Source: Limonium bicolor (taxonomy: Eukaryota > Streptophyta > Magnoliopsida > Caryophyllales > Plumbaginaceae). From it: a stretch of 64,000 bases of DNA. The translations under genes were made by a program, and so were the position numbers. Below, piece by piece: positions 1 to 9,274 of this stretch (the first letter of the stretch is position 1; each line of letters starts with the position of its first letter). The notes beneath the pieces were generated by a model. That model was not told the origin of the DNA and made no database searches. It worked only from the letters and a program-made list of their open reading frames with translations. Location: contig CM041776.1 of the NCBI GenBank assembly GCA_023374045.1, positions 473,793,375-473,857,374 on the forward strand, read 5' to 3'.

Positions 1-365
1 GGGAATTAGAGGATAAGATGAGGGCGAAGTACCCTTCTTTGTTTACTGACTAGATCGTCTGTATAGGGTACGGGGCGTACCCCTTTTTAAGGGGGGTAGA
101 GCTTCCTCGCTTTTGAGTTAGGAAACGATCATGTTTGTCGTTTGTTTGGTTGTTTAAGATGTGAATTTGTGTAAGTTGCTACACTTTGGTGTTAAGTTTG
201 AGTTATGTATAATACTTATGTATTGTATTTGAGATTGACCTTTGAGTCTTGAGATGTGTGAATGTGAGTATAAGATGTGGTGTTAAGATTAAGGGAATTG
301 AGTACCGTGAATGGTTAAGCACATATGTGAACTTTGAGGACAAAGTTCTTTTAAGGGGGGTAGAT
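1..365 (+). mobile_element. 3' end of an upstream T1 retrotransposon copy
   Basis: This stretch is nearly identical to 10472-10830, the 3' end of the T1 internal region. Positions 3-53 encode the last residues of the chromodomain ([10 protein letters not shown]...) with a proper TAG stop at 51-53. The full-length copy has a frameshift at the same place. The stretch also holds the distal hairpin plus polypurine tract (66-96) and the proximal one (329-360), and it abuts the LTR at 366. It is therefore a second T1 internal region that shares the LTR at 366-4520 with the downstream copy. Confidence 0.85.
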
Positions 366-958
366 TGAAATACCCCAAACTTAGATATGGTGTTTAAATG
401 ATAAACTAAGATATAAGGAGGCTAAATAATGCCTAGAAACTTTAAGAAACATTTCTAATCAAAGAAAATATAAGGAAACACCAAAAGAGCAGTTTAAGCA
501 AAAACGTGCTCTAAGCTTGGAGAGACTTGGGTGAGTACCCAAATATTTTTCTAAGACCTTAGTAATATCCTAATGGTCATTTTAAATCAATATCTAAAGA
601 AAACCAAGCTTGAAAACAAGTTAAAACACAAAATGTGCTTTAAGGAGTCTTAAAGCACATTTTTGAAAAATTGTCTTGTAAATGAGTTTTGAATGGCTAG
701 ATGTCCATCATTACTCTTTAATTAACATGTGTACTATATAGTATCACATTTGGAAGTCTATATCAATGGGAAATCAAAAATTTCACAACAATGTGCCTTG
801 TTTTGTGAATAGTAAATTAATTAAGCTAGTTTATAACATAAGTCAATATAAGTGAGATATTTGGTCAACAAAGACTTAAGTACCCCTTGTTACTAATGGG
901 GGCCGGTTTCTTATAAGGTGAGTCACCACCTTTATGACTCATTAAGCAAATAAAGACT

Positions 959-965
959 TATAAAG
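959..965 (+). promoter_or_regulatory. Probable TATA box of the T1 LTR
   Basis: TATAAAG at 959-965 is followed about 50 bases later by a CT-rich stretch (1010-1110) typical of a plant 5' leader. The same motif is at 11419-11425 in the 3' LTR. Transcription probably starts around 985-1000. The site is inferred from sequence only. Confidence 0.5.
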
Positions 966-1874
966 CAAAAGTACTATTCACCTTTTAACATAAATATCAC
1001 ACTTTACTCACCTCTCTCCTCACCTCTTCATTCTCCATCTTCTCCACGATTTTCTTTGCTCTCTTTCTTCTCTCTCACAAAACTCAACCTCCATGCTAGC
1101 TCCATCTAGTTTTGCACACATCTTGCTCATTTTAGCTCCAAAACCAAAACTAAATACATATATCTCTTAGTTAGCTCAAGCTCTTCCTTTCTATCTTTTC
1201 AAAACTTCAAGAGCTTCATTTTGGTGCCAAGTCAAACCACCATTAGAGGAGGAAATTCAAGTTTGGAGACTCCATTGGCTTCTCCATTCTCTTAAGGTAA
1301 AGAAAGTGTAAGAAAATCTAGGTTTCCATCATTTCTTTCCTTGTCCGAAAATTTGCACTCATGGGACTCCATGTTTATGCCTTGTTCTAGCTTGTTTTCT
1401 ACCTTCAAAGGATTGAGGAGGTCCTTCTTGCTTCATATCCAAGCTTGTCTTGAGAAACCAAGGTAAAACAATCACCTTAATACCTTAAAGCACATTTTTA
1501 ACCTAGGGTTTGTTCCTTAGGGTTAATGTATTATCTAGTACTCATTGGAGTCATTGGATATTGGTTAGAACATTGGCAAGGAGATATATATTGGTGACCG
1601 AGATTGGGCAAGAAAATCTAAGGAGAAAAGCTTGTGAAGCTTGTGAGAGAACAAGGTAAATTACTTACCTTAAGGTGTTTTATTGTTTAAGGGAATGGGA
1701 TTTAGAGATGTGATGAGTTTAGTGTAGAGTTATATTAGAAAAGGGTATATATACCTAGGAGAAACAATGACTATACTTGAGAACTTGTGACTAAGGAGCC
1801 AATGAGAAAAGAGATAGTCAAACAATGTTGAAATGAATTACAAGAAGCATTTTATTTCAATGGGAGCCTTGTTG

Positions 1875-1895
1875 TGTGTATTCGCAGGTTAAAGG
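1875..1895 (+). other. Conserved acceptor-like block in the LTR leader
   Basis: GTGTATTCGCAG|GTTAAAGGC looks like a plant 3' splice site (AG at 1886-1887). The same block occurs at 12353-12354 in the other T1 LTR, at 15361-15363 in the D LTR, and on the minus strand at 23519-23521 (A) and 56289-56291 (B). Outside this block and the adjoining GGGCCTAAGTGCCAAGC block, these LTR families are much less alike. Confidence 0.5.
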
Positions 1896-2680
1896 CAAAT
1901 ATATGTGGAAATTCAGTGGTTAAGATTATTGTCATTTAAGGGCCTAAGTGCCAAGCATTTTAAGTTTAAGCACTATATGATGATGTGGTGTAGTTTTGGT
2001 GTAAATTGTGTGTTAAGGTGTTGTGATGAGAATTTGGGTGATGTTGGTTGTTTGATGGAGAAAAACCAAGTGTTAGGATGTGCTATGTACTAGAGAACCC
2101 ATGGCAAAAATTTAAAGGAGACTTAAGTGTTTAAGATGTTCTAAGGGATTTAATGACTAAGGAAGTACTAGGAAGTTTTAGAGGTTGTCTTGATGAAAAA
2201 GGGGTGAGATAAAGTGTTTTAATGAGTTAAAATGACTTAGGCATTACTGTGAAGGATTTAGGAATCAAGAGAATGTATTTGAGTATTTAGGACTTAGGCA
2301 AATGTTGGTAAACAACTAGGAAGGAAATAATGTGGATGGATGGAAGTTTAAGCTTGTGAAGGAACTTTAAGTAAATGCATAAAAGAGTTTTAGATGGTGA
2401 AAGATGCTTGGGAGATGATGTTAAGTGGTGGGGAAAGCATTTGGCATAGTGGTTATACTAGGTATGAACCACCACCTAGAAACCTAGTGAAAAACATTAC
2501 AAGTGTTGGCATTGTTACAAGGAAAATACATAATGACTAAGGTGGATCTTGGTGAATGATTTAATGTGTTTAGTGGAAGGCTTAAGGTGTATTTGAGGTG
2601 CCCAAATGAGGTTATAACATGCTAGGATATATGAGGTGAAGTTTGGAGTTGAATGGGAATTTAGAAACAAGGTTCTGGAG

Positions 2681-3007
2681 CCGACCGACCTTAGGGACCG
2701 GACCTGCAAGGTCGGTCGAGCTCAAATTACACTACCGGAAATGTTCTGGAACCGACCGAACTTGAGGACCGGACTTGCAAGTTCGGTCGGGCTTGTATTT
2801 TGTGAAGGAATAAGTCTCTGGAATCGACCGAACATGGGACCGGACTTGGCAAGTTCGGTCGAGCTTAAATTTCCCACGGGGAAACTCTCGGGAATGGACC
2901 GACCTTGGGACCGGACTTGCAAGGTCGGTCGGGGTAGAATTTTCAAACGGTAATGTGTTCTGGAATGGACCGACCTTGGGTAAGGTCGGTCGGAAGTTCG
3001 GTCGAGC
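2681..3007 (+). repeat. Hairpin minisatellite in the T1 5' LTR
   Basis: There are about five units of roughly 80 bp. Each carries an inverted repeat of the type GACCGACCTT...AAGGTCGGTC or GACCGAACTTG...CAAGTTCGGTC around a GGACCGGAC core. Because the units are self-complementary, ORFs open on both strands here; they are not genes. One unit is about 14 bp shorter in the 3' LTR. Confidence 0.9.
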
Positions 3008-4198
3008 CTAAAAATAAAAAAAAGAAATTTTGAATTCTAAGAATGGTAATAGGTAATAAGGTATACCTTTGGTAGGGTGGTAATGATTAGGACCCTAAGA
3101 ACTTAAGGGATTAAGTTAAGTTAAGTATAAGTTTTAATGTTTAAAGTTAAGTTTGTAAGCTAAGTGGCAAAGACTTGAAAGTTATTGAATGGGAATCTTT
3201 AGGGACTAAGTGAGTTAAGTAAGGTGCAAATAACTAATGACCTAAAAATGAACCGATGTTTTAGGTTGTGAATTGGGACCCCGGAGAAGATAAAACAAAC
3301 GACGATCGACGGTGAACGGTACAGTCTTTCTTGTGACCTGCTTGCTAACGAGGTGTCCCTCGGCTTGTGTGCTATCTGTTTACTTGCTATGACTAAGACA
3401 AGATAAAGCATGCAACCGGTTATACTTAGTCTCGATGTGATTGTGTTTATTTTACACTAACCCACGGACTTGATAACGCTGCTAACTAAGTTTAGTACTC
3501 ACTGAGTTAAGGATAAGAAATAAGTATTGGCGATTGTTGGTTTTTACCCGTTAAGGTTTAACTAACACTTGATAAATAAGGCTTTCACTAACCATAACTT
3601 GGGGTGGGAGTGAGGAATCCGGAATGGTACCGGCACATGTGTATTGGGGGGGTCGGTATCTGAATCAGATCCGACTTCCAAATAAGACTTGTCATTAGAC
3701 TCGTCGCCTAGGGTCAACAAACCGACCCGACCACCGGGCTACTGTTTGAGGTGGGAGGCACATTAAGGATGGCGTGGGGGGATCAAGCCTACATCCCCAA
3801 CAAATTAAGAAAGGTAACTTATCGTCGGATAGTGCACTGCTACCGGCTAGGGTTAACCAAGCCCTACAAAGATAAGCGACCAATTAAGGGCTAACCAATC
3901 TAATAGTGGAGCGGTTGGCAATTGTAAGGTTAAGGAGATTGTGGATCTAAGGAGTTAAGAACTAACTCACTTATTAAGGGAACGCCTGAGTCGTTCATTT
4001 GCTAATGAGCTATTTATGTTCATTGTGGTTGTGGTTTGTTGTGCTTCATATTATGCCTATTATGCTTATGATGCTTATCATGCTAATCAACTTCCATGCT
4101 ATCGACAATTAGTCGTCGTAGCCCCGTTAGCTTGGGGGCCATGGGAGGGTCGTACCAGCATTCGTGCTGACCCCCTTTGGGGGCTGTTTTTACACTTG

Positions 4199-4206
4199 CA
4201 GGTAAG
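4199..4206 (+). other. CAG|GTAAG splice-like motif near the LTR 3' end
   Basis: The pyrimidine-rich CTGTTTTTACACTTGCAG is followed directly by GTAAGC, so one point looks like both an acceptor and a donor. It lies just after a hairpin of C and G runs (about 4120-4192). Equivalent CAG|GTA sites next to a C-run/G-run hairpin occur at 14659 (T1 3' LTR), 17880 (D) and 55144 (X), and on the minus strand at 19756-19758 (A), 26509-26511 (B), 44350-44352 (C) and 30708-30710 (X). Confidence 0.5.
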
Positions 4207-4525
4207 CGGCCGATGAAGTCACACCACGAGAGTAGGAGCGGGTAGCTCTAAGTGGGACTTTATTTTGAGTACGGGTTGCGCCTGTGCACCCGTCAGTTAG
4301 TAGTTGAACCTGAGCTTGTGAAATATTGTATGGTTTTGGAGAATACTTTAAACTCGGTTGGTGTATACATTGTGGATATGTGATTGTAAGTATTTAAGTA
4401 ATGGTATTTCTTGTTGGTTAGACCGTAGCAAGGTCCTGGTGATAGTTATTCCCGCTGCGACGTTTAGATATTAATTGTTAAGAAGCGATGAACACGACTG
4501 GCTTAAGATGGGGTGTTACAAAAAG

Positions 4526-4537
4526 TGGTATCAGAGC
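4526..4537 (+). other. Primer binding site (tRNA-Met type)
   Basis: TGGTATCAGAGC starts five bases after the LTR end. It is the standard plant initiator tRNA-Met complement used by most Ty3/gypsy and copia elements to prime minus-strand DNA. It fixes 366-4520 as the 5' LTR. Confidence 0.95.
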
Positions 4538-4755
4538 GTAGTTACGCTCTGATCAAGAAATACCGGACATAAGTAACCACCGAGTTAGGATATAAGTTAA
4601 GGAATAAGTGATGGGTTAAGGGTGTGAGAAGTTAGAGTGAGTAGAGTCAGATGACCACTAATAAGTGTGGATCGTCTATACCGTCTACGGACGTTATAAA
4701 TTCGTTAACCGAAACAGTGGTGAATACGAATCTAATGTGAGTTATGCTTGTTCAG

Positions 4756-6170
4756 ATGGCAGGACGTCCTAGAGGAAGCCGAGGTCGCGGCCAAGGTGAT
4801 GATGCTTCAGGAATACCTGGAGGGCAGACGATCGCAGAGATCGTAGCTGCCGCCTTAGGGCACATGGGCTATCAGCCTGGTGTGGGTGCACCACCTCCAC
4901 CGCCACAACCCAGGGAACCAAATTGGGTGAAGAGTCTTGCAGATCTTCGACCCGCGCACTTTAAGGGGGAGACCGATCCCGCCAAGCTTGAGGCGTACAT
5001 CTCCGAGCTGGAGACCGCCTTCGAGACCCTTGATGTCCCTGCTGGGATCAAGGTGCGTCTAGCTGCTTTCTATCTGAAGGGGGCGGCAGGCGATTGGTGG
5101 AAGCTGGTGAGGGCCGAGCATGTGGCCAATCCAGAGTTCGGCTGGGAGCAGTACACCGCCTTGCTACGAGCAAAGTACTACCCCGCCCATGTCCAGACGA
5201 AGAAGCGCTTGCAGTTGGATGCGCTTAAGCAGACCGACAAGATGACGGTGGACGAGTATTACACAGAGTTCACCGCCTTGCTCCGTCTTCTACCAGGTCT
5301 TGGGTATTCAGACCAGATACTGGTGGACCGCTTCTATGGCGGGCTTAGCCACCGACTCCGCTACGGCATGGGGCCGACGAGTTATACTACCTTGCAGGTA
5401 ATAAGAATAATTGAGATTTGAGTAAGTAAATGAGTAAGATATGGTTAAGTGGATGAGATTTAGTTTGTGAGAAATAAGAGGAACTAATACCTTTGGAAGC
5501 AGGAGTGCTATCATGCCGCTGCTAAGGTTGAGATAACCGTCCAGCTGAGGGACGAGGACAATGCCAAAAGAAAGAGTGCTGGAAGGTGCAGAACACCAAG
5601 GGCAAGGAGGGTACAAGAAACAGAAGTACCAGCCTCAGCCCAGAAAAATCAGAACCCAAAGGGGAAGGAGGAAAAGAGAAGGCTCCGGAAGAGCCATTGA
5701 AGTTGACGTACTTATGCAGCTACACCCCTGCGCTCTAGGGCGCCAAAGGGTAAGGAATTGGTATGAATGAATTAAGAAACAATTTAGTGACCGTTTGAGA
5801 AATGAGTACTAATATTATGAATCATTAGGATCTGAGACTGAGAAGGGAGCCGGTGGTGGCTACCAGCGACGCTTCATCTGTAGGTGGTGTCACAAGGACC
5901 ACCCCGGGCTCGACTGTAAAGGGAATAAGGTGGAGTGTAACTTTTGTGGAGTACTCGGGCACCGGGCATATGAGTGCTACGGGAACCCGGAGAGTAAAAA
6001 TTACAGACCCAGTTTTAAGATTAAGGCCAAGACCGATCAGGGATCTGGATCCGACGGTCAGAGGAGGGGGCAGCAAGCTGCAGACAAGAACCCGAGGGTG
6101 ACCCAGAAGTCGGGACCCACACTACACATGGTGGACCGGGACGATGAGCCTGAACCCTCATCGAGGCCAG
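4756..6170 (+). CDS. gag: T1 Gag (capsid and two zinc knuckles), split by intron-like gaps
   Basis: Gag packages the element RNA. Exon 1 (4756-5397, 214 residues) starts at ATG 4756, chosen because MAGRPRGSRGRGQ is the usual basic start of such Gags; an in-frame ATG lies at 4744. It has a proline run near residues 45-51 and a retrotransposon Gag core (FKGETDP...GAAGDWW) at about residues 69-115. Exon 2 (5503-5749) continues with a basic stretch and contains one-base frameshifts. Exon 3 (5829-6170) holds two zinc knuckles: CX2CX3HX4C (Cys at 5879, 5888 and 5915, His at 5900) and CX2CX4HX4C (Cys at 5936, 5945 and 5975, His at 5960). Without splicing, Gag would stop at TGA 5419-5421 and lack the knuckles. 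Exon 3 runs in frame into the AlkB exon if the third gap is removed. Confidence 0.88.
5398..5502 (+). other. Putative intron 1 in T1 gag (phase 0)
   Basis: This 105-bp AT-rich segment starts GTAATAAG after a Gln codon and ends GGAAGCAG before GAG TGC TAT. An ACTAAT branch-like motif lies at about 5483-5488. It holds in-frame stops, the first at 5419. Gag-like sequence resumes right after the AG. Confidence 0.65.
5750..5828 (+). other. Putative intron 2 in T1 gag (phase 1)
   Basis: This 79-bp segment begins GTAAGGAA and ends TCATTAG, with a near-consensus branch motif TACTAAT at about 5808-5814, some 15 bases before the acceptor. Removing it joins frame 1 upstream to frame 2 downstream through a split Gly codon, leading straight into the zinc knuckles. 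Confidence 0.65.
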
Positions 6171-6302
6171 GTACCGCTATAACCATTTAGTAGTAAAACT
6201 ACCTGCTTACCGCATTATCATGCATGTTTGGTGAATAACTGAGTTAAGTAAGAATAAGATGAGATTAGAACTTAAGTAAGATATAACCTACTACCACTTT
6301 AG
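6171..6302 (+). other. Putative intron 3 joining Gag to the AlkB exon (phase 1)
   Basis: This 132-bp AT-rich segment has a weak donor GTACCG and a good plant acceptor CTACCACTTTAG. It contains stops, for example TAG at 6188-6190. Its removal joins the Gag tail (...SSRP) through a split Gly codon to a frame that stays open from 6305 into the dioxygenase domain. Confidence 0.62.
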
Positions 6303-7027
6303 GAAGCTTCAACATCTGCTACCCAATACCATCTACACCTAACCCGGAGCACACCGACATCAAAACCATGGACTTTCCAACCGAACAATGTCAGGTTATC
6401 CGCCCAGGTATTTTTTTAATACCTGACACCCGAAGCACAAATAGCCATCATCAGAAGATGCAATCAACTAGGAATGGGACCGGGAGGTTTTTACACACCG
6501 GAGTACCCAGGGGGAGCAAGGATGAAATTAAAAATGATGAGCTTAGGCAAGGATTGGAATCCGTATGCCAAAAACTACCAAACCACGAGGATTCAAGATG
6601 GAGTCTCACCACCGGGAATACCCGAAGAGTTCCATCCAGTTATTACACGAGTTGTGGAAATCGCTCAGCAGTTGGAAGCTGAACCGATTCCAGACATTCA
6701 AGCAGACATTTGCATTGTAACTTCTACGAAAGGATGGGCGACTTGGACTACACCAGGATAAGGACGAGACAGCGGAGTCTCTCGAAAGAGGGATACCCGT
6801 AGTGTCTTGGTCCATTGGGGATGATGCAGAGTTTTTATACGGCGAGCAGAAGCGTGCGGACCGTGCAATAAGTTGGTACTTAAGTCAGGAGATGTGTTAA
6901 TTATGGGAGGAAATCAAGGATGTTATACCATGGGATTAAGAGAATCAAGCTGAATACAACCGTCAGCAGTAATCAATGCGACGCATATGAGACCTGGAGA
7001 TTAAACCTAACCTTTAGACAATATTAG
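6303..7027 (+). CDS. AlkB/ALKBH1-like 2-oxoglutarate Fe(II) dioxygenase domain in T1
   Basis: AlkB-family enzymes oxidatively remove methyl groups from nucleic acid bases using Fe(II) and 2-oxoglutarate. The region resembles plant ALKBH1-type proteins in order: RPGIFLIP near 6400, GPGGFY at 6477-6494, KMMSLGKDWNP at about 6530-6565, ADICIV near 6700-6718, then the metal motif L-H-Q-D (His 6751-6753, Asp 6757-6759), GDDAEFLYGEQ near 6818-6850, SGDVLIMGG near 6885-6911, and RLNLTFRQY ending at TAG 7025-7027. Arg codons at 6998-7000 and 7016-7018 match the RX5R 2-oxoglutarate-binding pair. Five one-base frameshifts (near 6428, 6718, 6746, 6869 and 6929) break it; the segments between them have no stop. 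The one near 6929 falls at the distal metal-His position. The domain is about 240 residues, a full catalytic domain, and would be the C-terminal part of a spliced Gag fusion. Confidence 0.85.
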
Positions 7028-7053
7028 CCATGTAATGTTAGAATGAATGAGGA

Positions 7054-7880
7054 ATGAGATGTAAGATTGAAGCGCATGTTGTAAACAGGATGGTTATGAA
7101 TAAAATAACAGGTTGTTCATATAAATTGTTCGACTCTTGTTATACCATCAATACTCATGAAGCTTATGAACAATTAGGTTATGGACTCGGTACGGAAGGT
7201 GCACTAAGCATACTTACAGAGGCACAGGCCGACGCCAGCGGTACTATCCTCACCGGCACCTTTCCGATTAATGGAATTGAGGCATCAGTTCTCTTCGACT
7301 CAGGGGCCTCGCATACCTTTGTCTCGGCATCATTCGCGAGCAGGTTGGGGCTAGACGCTGATGAGCTACCCGATTCACGGTTACGCTCCCGTCTAAGGAG
7401 AAGGTTCGTTGCACTCGTCACTACCGAGGAGCCATTGTCAGAATTAAGGGGGAAGACTTTCCAGTCAGTTTTATTGAGTTCAGTGAGCTAGGATTTGATG
7501 TTATCTTCGGGATGAACTGGTTGGAGCGGCACAAGGGACGTATCCTCTGCGCCGAGCATAGATTGCTGCTCAGGAGTCCGTCTGGGGTAACAATATCATA
7601 CCGCCAGAGACCCAGAGAGCCTTCGACTAAGATCATCACCGCCATGGCAATGTATAAGGAATTGAGAAGAAAGGGAAGTGTACCTCTGCTATGTACAGGA
7701 CATGAGAGAGACCCTGAGTTCGACCCCGACTTACCGGTAGTGTCGGAGTTCCCCGACCTATTTCCACGGGAACTGCCCGGCATGCCACCCACTCGGGAGG
7801 TAGAGTTCACCATCGAGCTGCTACCTGGTACCGGACCTAGCCAAGGCACCATACCGCATGGCTCCGGCAGAAATGACTGA
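7054..7880 (+). CDS. pro: T1 protease and linker to RT (frameshifted)
   Basis: This is the retropepsin that cleaves the polyprotein. The aspartyl protease motif LFDSGASHTF is encoded at about 7291-7320, preceded by the usual TEAQADASGTILTGTFPING stretch (7216-7275). Frame changes occur near 7373 and between 7440 and 7510, then GMNWLERHKGRILC continues from about 7509 in another frame. The linker EFPDLFPRELPGMPPTREVEF, typical of the approach to RT, lies near 7747-7806. ATG 7054 is only 27 bases after the AlkB stop, so re-initiation or another splice is possible; the first 50 residues are unlike known proteases and may be intron or leader. Confidence 0.88.
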
Positions 7881-7901
7881 GTTAAAGGAACAACTGAAGA
7901 C

Positions 7902-9274
7902 TTGTTGGATAAAGGATTTGTAAGACCAAGTGTGTCACCATGGGGAGCGCCAGTCCTCTTCGTGAAGAAGAAGGATGGTAGTCTCCGCCTCTGCATCGAC
8001 TACAGAGAGCTGAATGCAGTGACAGTGAAGAATAAGTACCCACTACCCCGCATTGACGATCTGTTCGATCAGTTGAAGGGAGCATCTGTGTTCTCCAAGA
8101 TTGATCTCAGATCGGGGTATCATCAGATAGCCATTAAGGAGGGAGACATTGAGAAGATGACATTCCGGACACGATACGGCCACTATGAGTTTACAGTGAT
8201 GCCGTTCGGTTTGTCGAACGCACCGGCAAGTTTATGGATCTGATGAACCGCTTGTTCCGGGAGCAGCTGGACAAGTCGGTTGTGGTGTTTATTGATGACA
8301 TTTTGATATACTCGAAATCTAAAGTTGAACATGAGGAACATCTGAGGAGGGTATTGGAAATATTGAGGGAGAACCAGCTATATGCTAAGTTCTCCAAATG
8401 TGAGTTTTGGCTTGACCAGGTCTCTTTCCTAGGTCATGTCATCTCAGATGCTGGGATCTCAGTGGATCCAGCAAAGATTGATGCCGTACGTACTTGGCCA
8501 AGACCGAAGACTGTTACCGACATCCGGAGCTTTCTCGGTCTGGCAGGTTACTACAGGAGATTTGTTAGGGATTTCAGCAAGGTCGCGAAGCCGATGACCA
8601 GTCTGATGAAGAAAGATGCACCGTTCTTGTGGACAACTGACTGTGAGAAATCATTTCAGAGCTTGAAGGACTCACTGACCACTGCACCGGTTCTGACCAT
8701 TCCAGACGGTACAGAAGGCTTTGAGGTTTATTGTGATGCATCCGGCAGAGGGCTGGGTTGCGTGCTCATGCAACATGGCAAGGTGGTGGCATATGCCTCA
8801 CGCCAGTTGAAGAAACATGAGGAGAACTACCCCACACATGATTTAGAGCTGGGAGCTGTAGTCTTCGCTTTGAAGATATGGCGCCACTACTTATATGGGG
8901 TTAGTGTCACGATCTACACCGATCACAAGAGTTTGAGATACATATTCACTCAGAAGGAGTTAAATCTTCGACAGAGGAGATGGTTAGAGTTTCTGAAAGA
9001 CTATGACATTGACCTCCAATACAAAGAGGGGAAGGCCAATGTTGTAGCAGACGCCCTGAGCCGTCGAGCACACTCACTCCATTCGCTAGTTTCTTTCTCC
9101 AGCTTGGTTGATGAGGTGCGAGAGGCTCAGAGGACAGATGAGTACATGAGAGAGGTCAGACAGAAGCTGACAGATGGTACCTTTGAGAGTCAGAAATATG
9201 ACTTCAGACTTCATGATGATGATCTGATCAGACTTAAGGGCCGGTTATGCATACCACGGGCAACACGGATCTGA
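7902..9274 (+). CDS. pol: T1 reverse transcriptase and RNase H
   Basis: This part copies element RNA into DNA. RT motifs appear in order: [31 protein letters not shown] and [11 protein letters not shown] (7910-8130), [10 protein letters not shown] (8200-8228), a one-base break near 8230, then the catalytic box [12 protein letters not shown] with the two Asp codons at 8294-8299, and SFLGHVIS and [11 protein letters not shown] downstream. RNase H follows, with its acidic residues in [10 protein letters not shown] (near 8734), [22 protein letters not shown] and VVADALSRR (near 9050). The 8234-9274 frame is open for 346 codons. Positions 7840-7900 include two small frame changes joining it to the protease linker. 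Confidence 0.95.

Larger units (their letters stand above)
366..4520 (+). repeat. T1 5' LTR
   Basis: The LTR starts TGAAATACCCCAAAC directly after the polypurine tract and ends GGGGTGTTACA directly before the primer site. It matches 10831-14980 along its whole length; most differences are one- or two-base indels. Within it are a TATA box near 959, a CT-rich leader from about 1010, several AAGGTAAA donor-like sites (near 1295, 1461 and 1654), an acceptor-like block at 1875-1895, a hairpin minisatellite at 2681-3007, and a hairpin plus CAG|GTAAG motif near 4130-4206. No protein gene is supported in it. Confidence 0.95.

Noticed and set aside
1905..2093. 62-codon ORF in the T1 leader
   Set aside because: The same region in D, A and B has no matching open frame. 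Conservation there looks like a nucleic-acid signal, not a peptide.
2636..2953. ORFs open on both strands in the hairpin arrays (also 13103-13402 and 22416-22789)
   Set aside because: Self-complementary repeat units keep frames open on both strands. The translations are repeats of one another and resemble no protein.
6303..7027. AlkB domain as an integrated fragment of a plant RNA virus
   Set aside because: The motif order looks closer to plant ALKBH1-type proteins, no other viral gene is near, and it joins Gag in frame through a splice-like gap. A tree would be needed to exclude a viral source fully.
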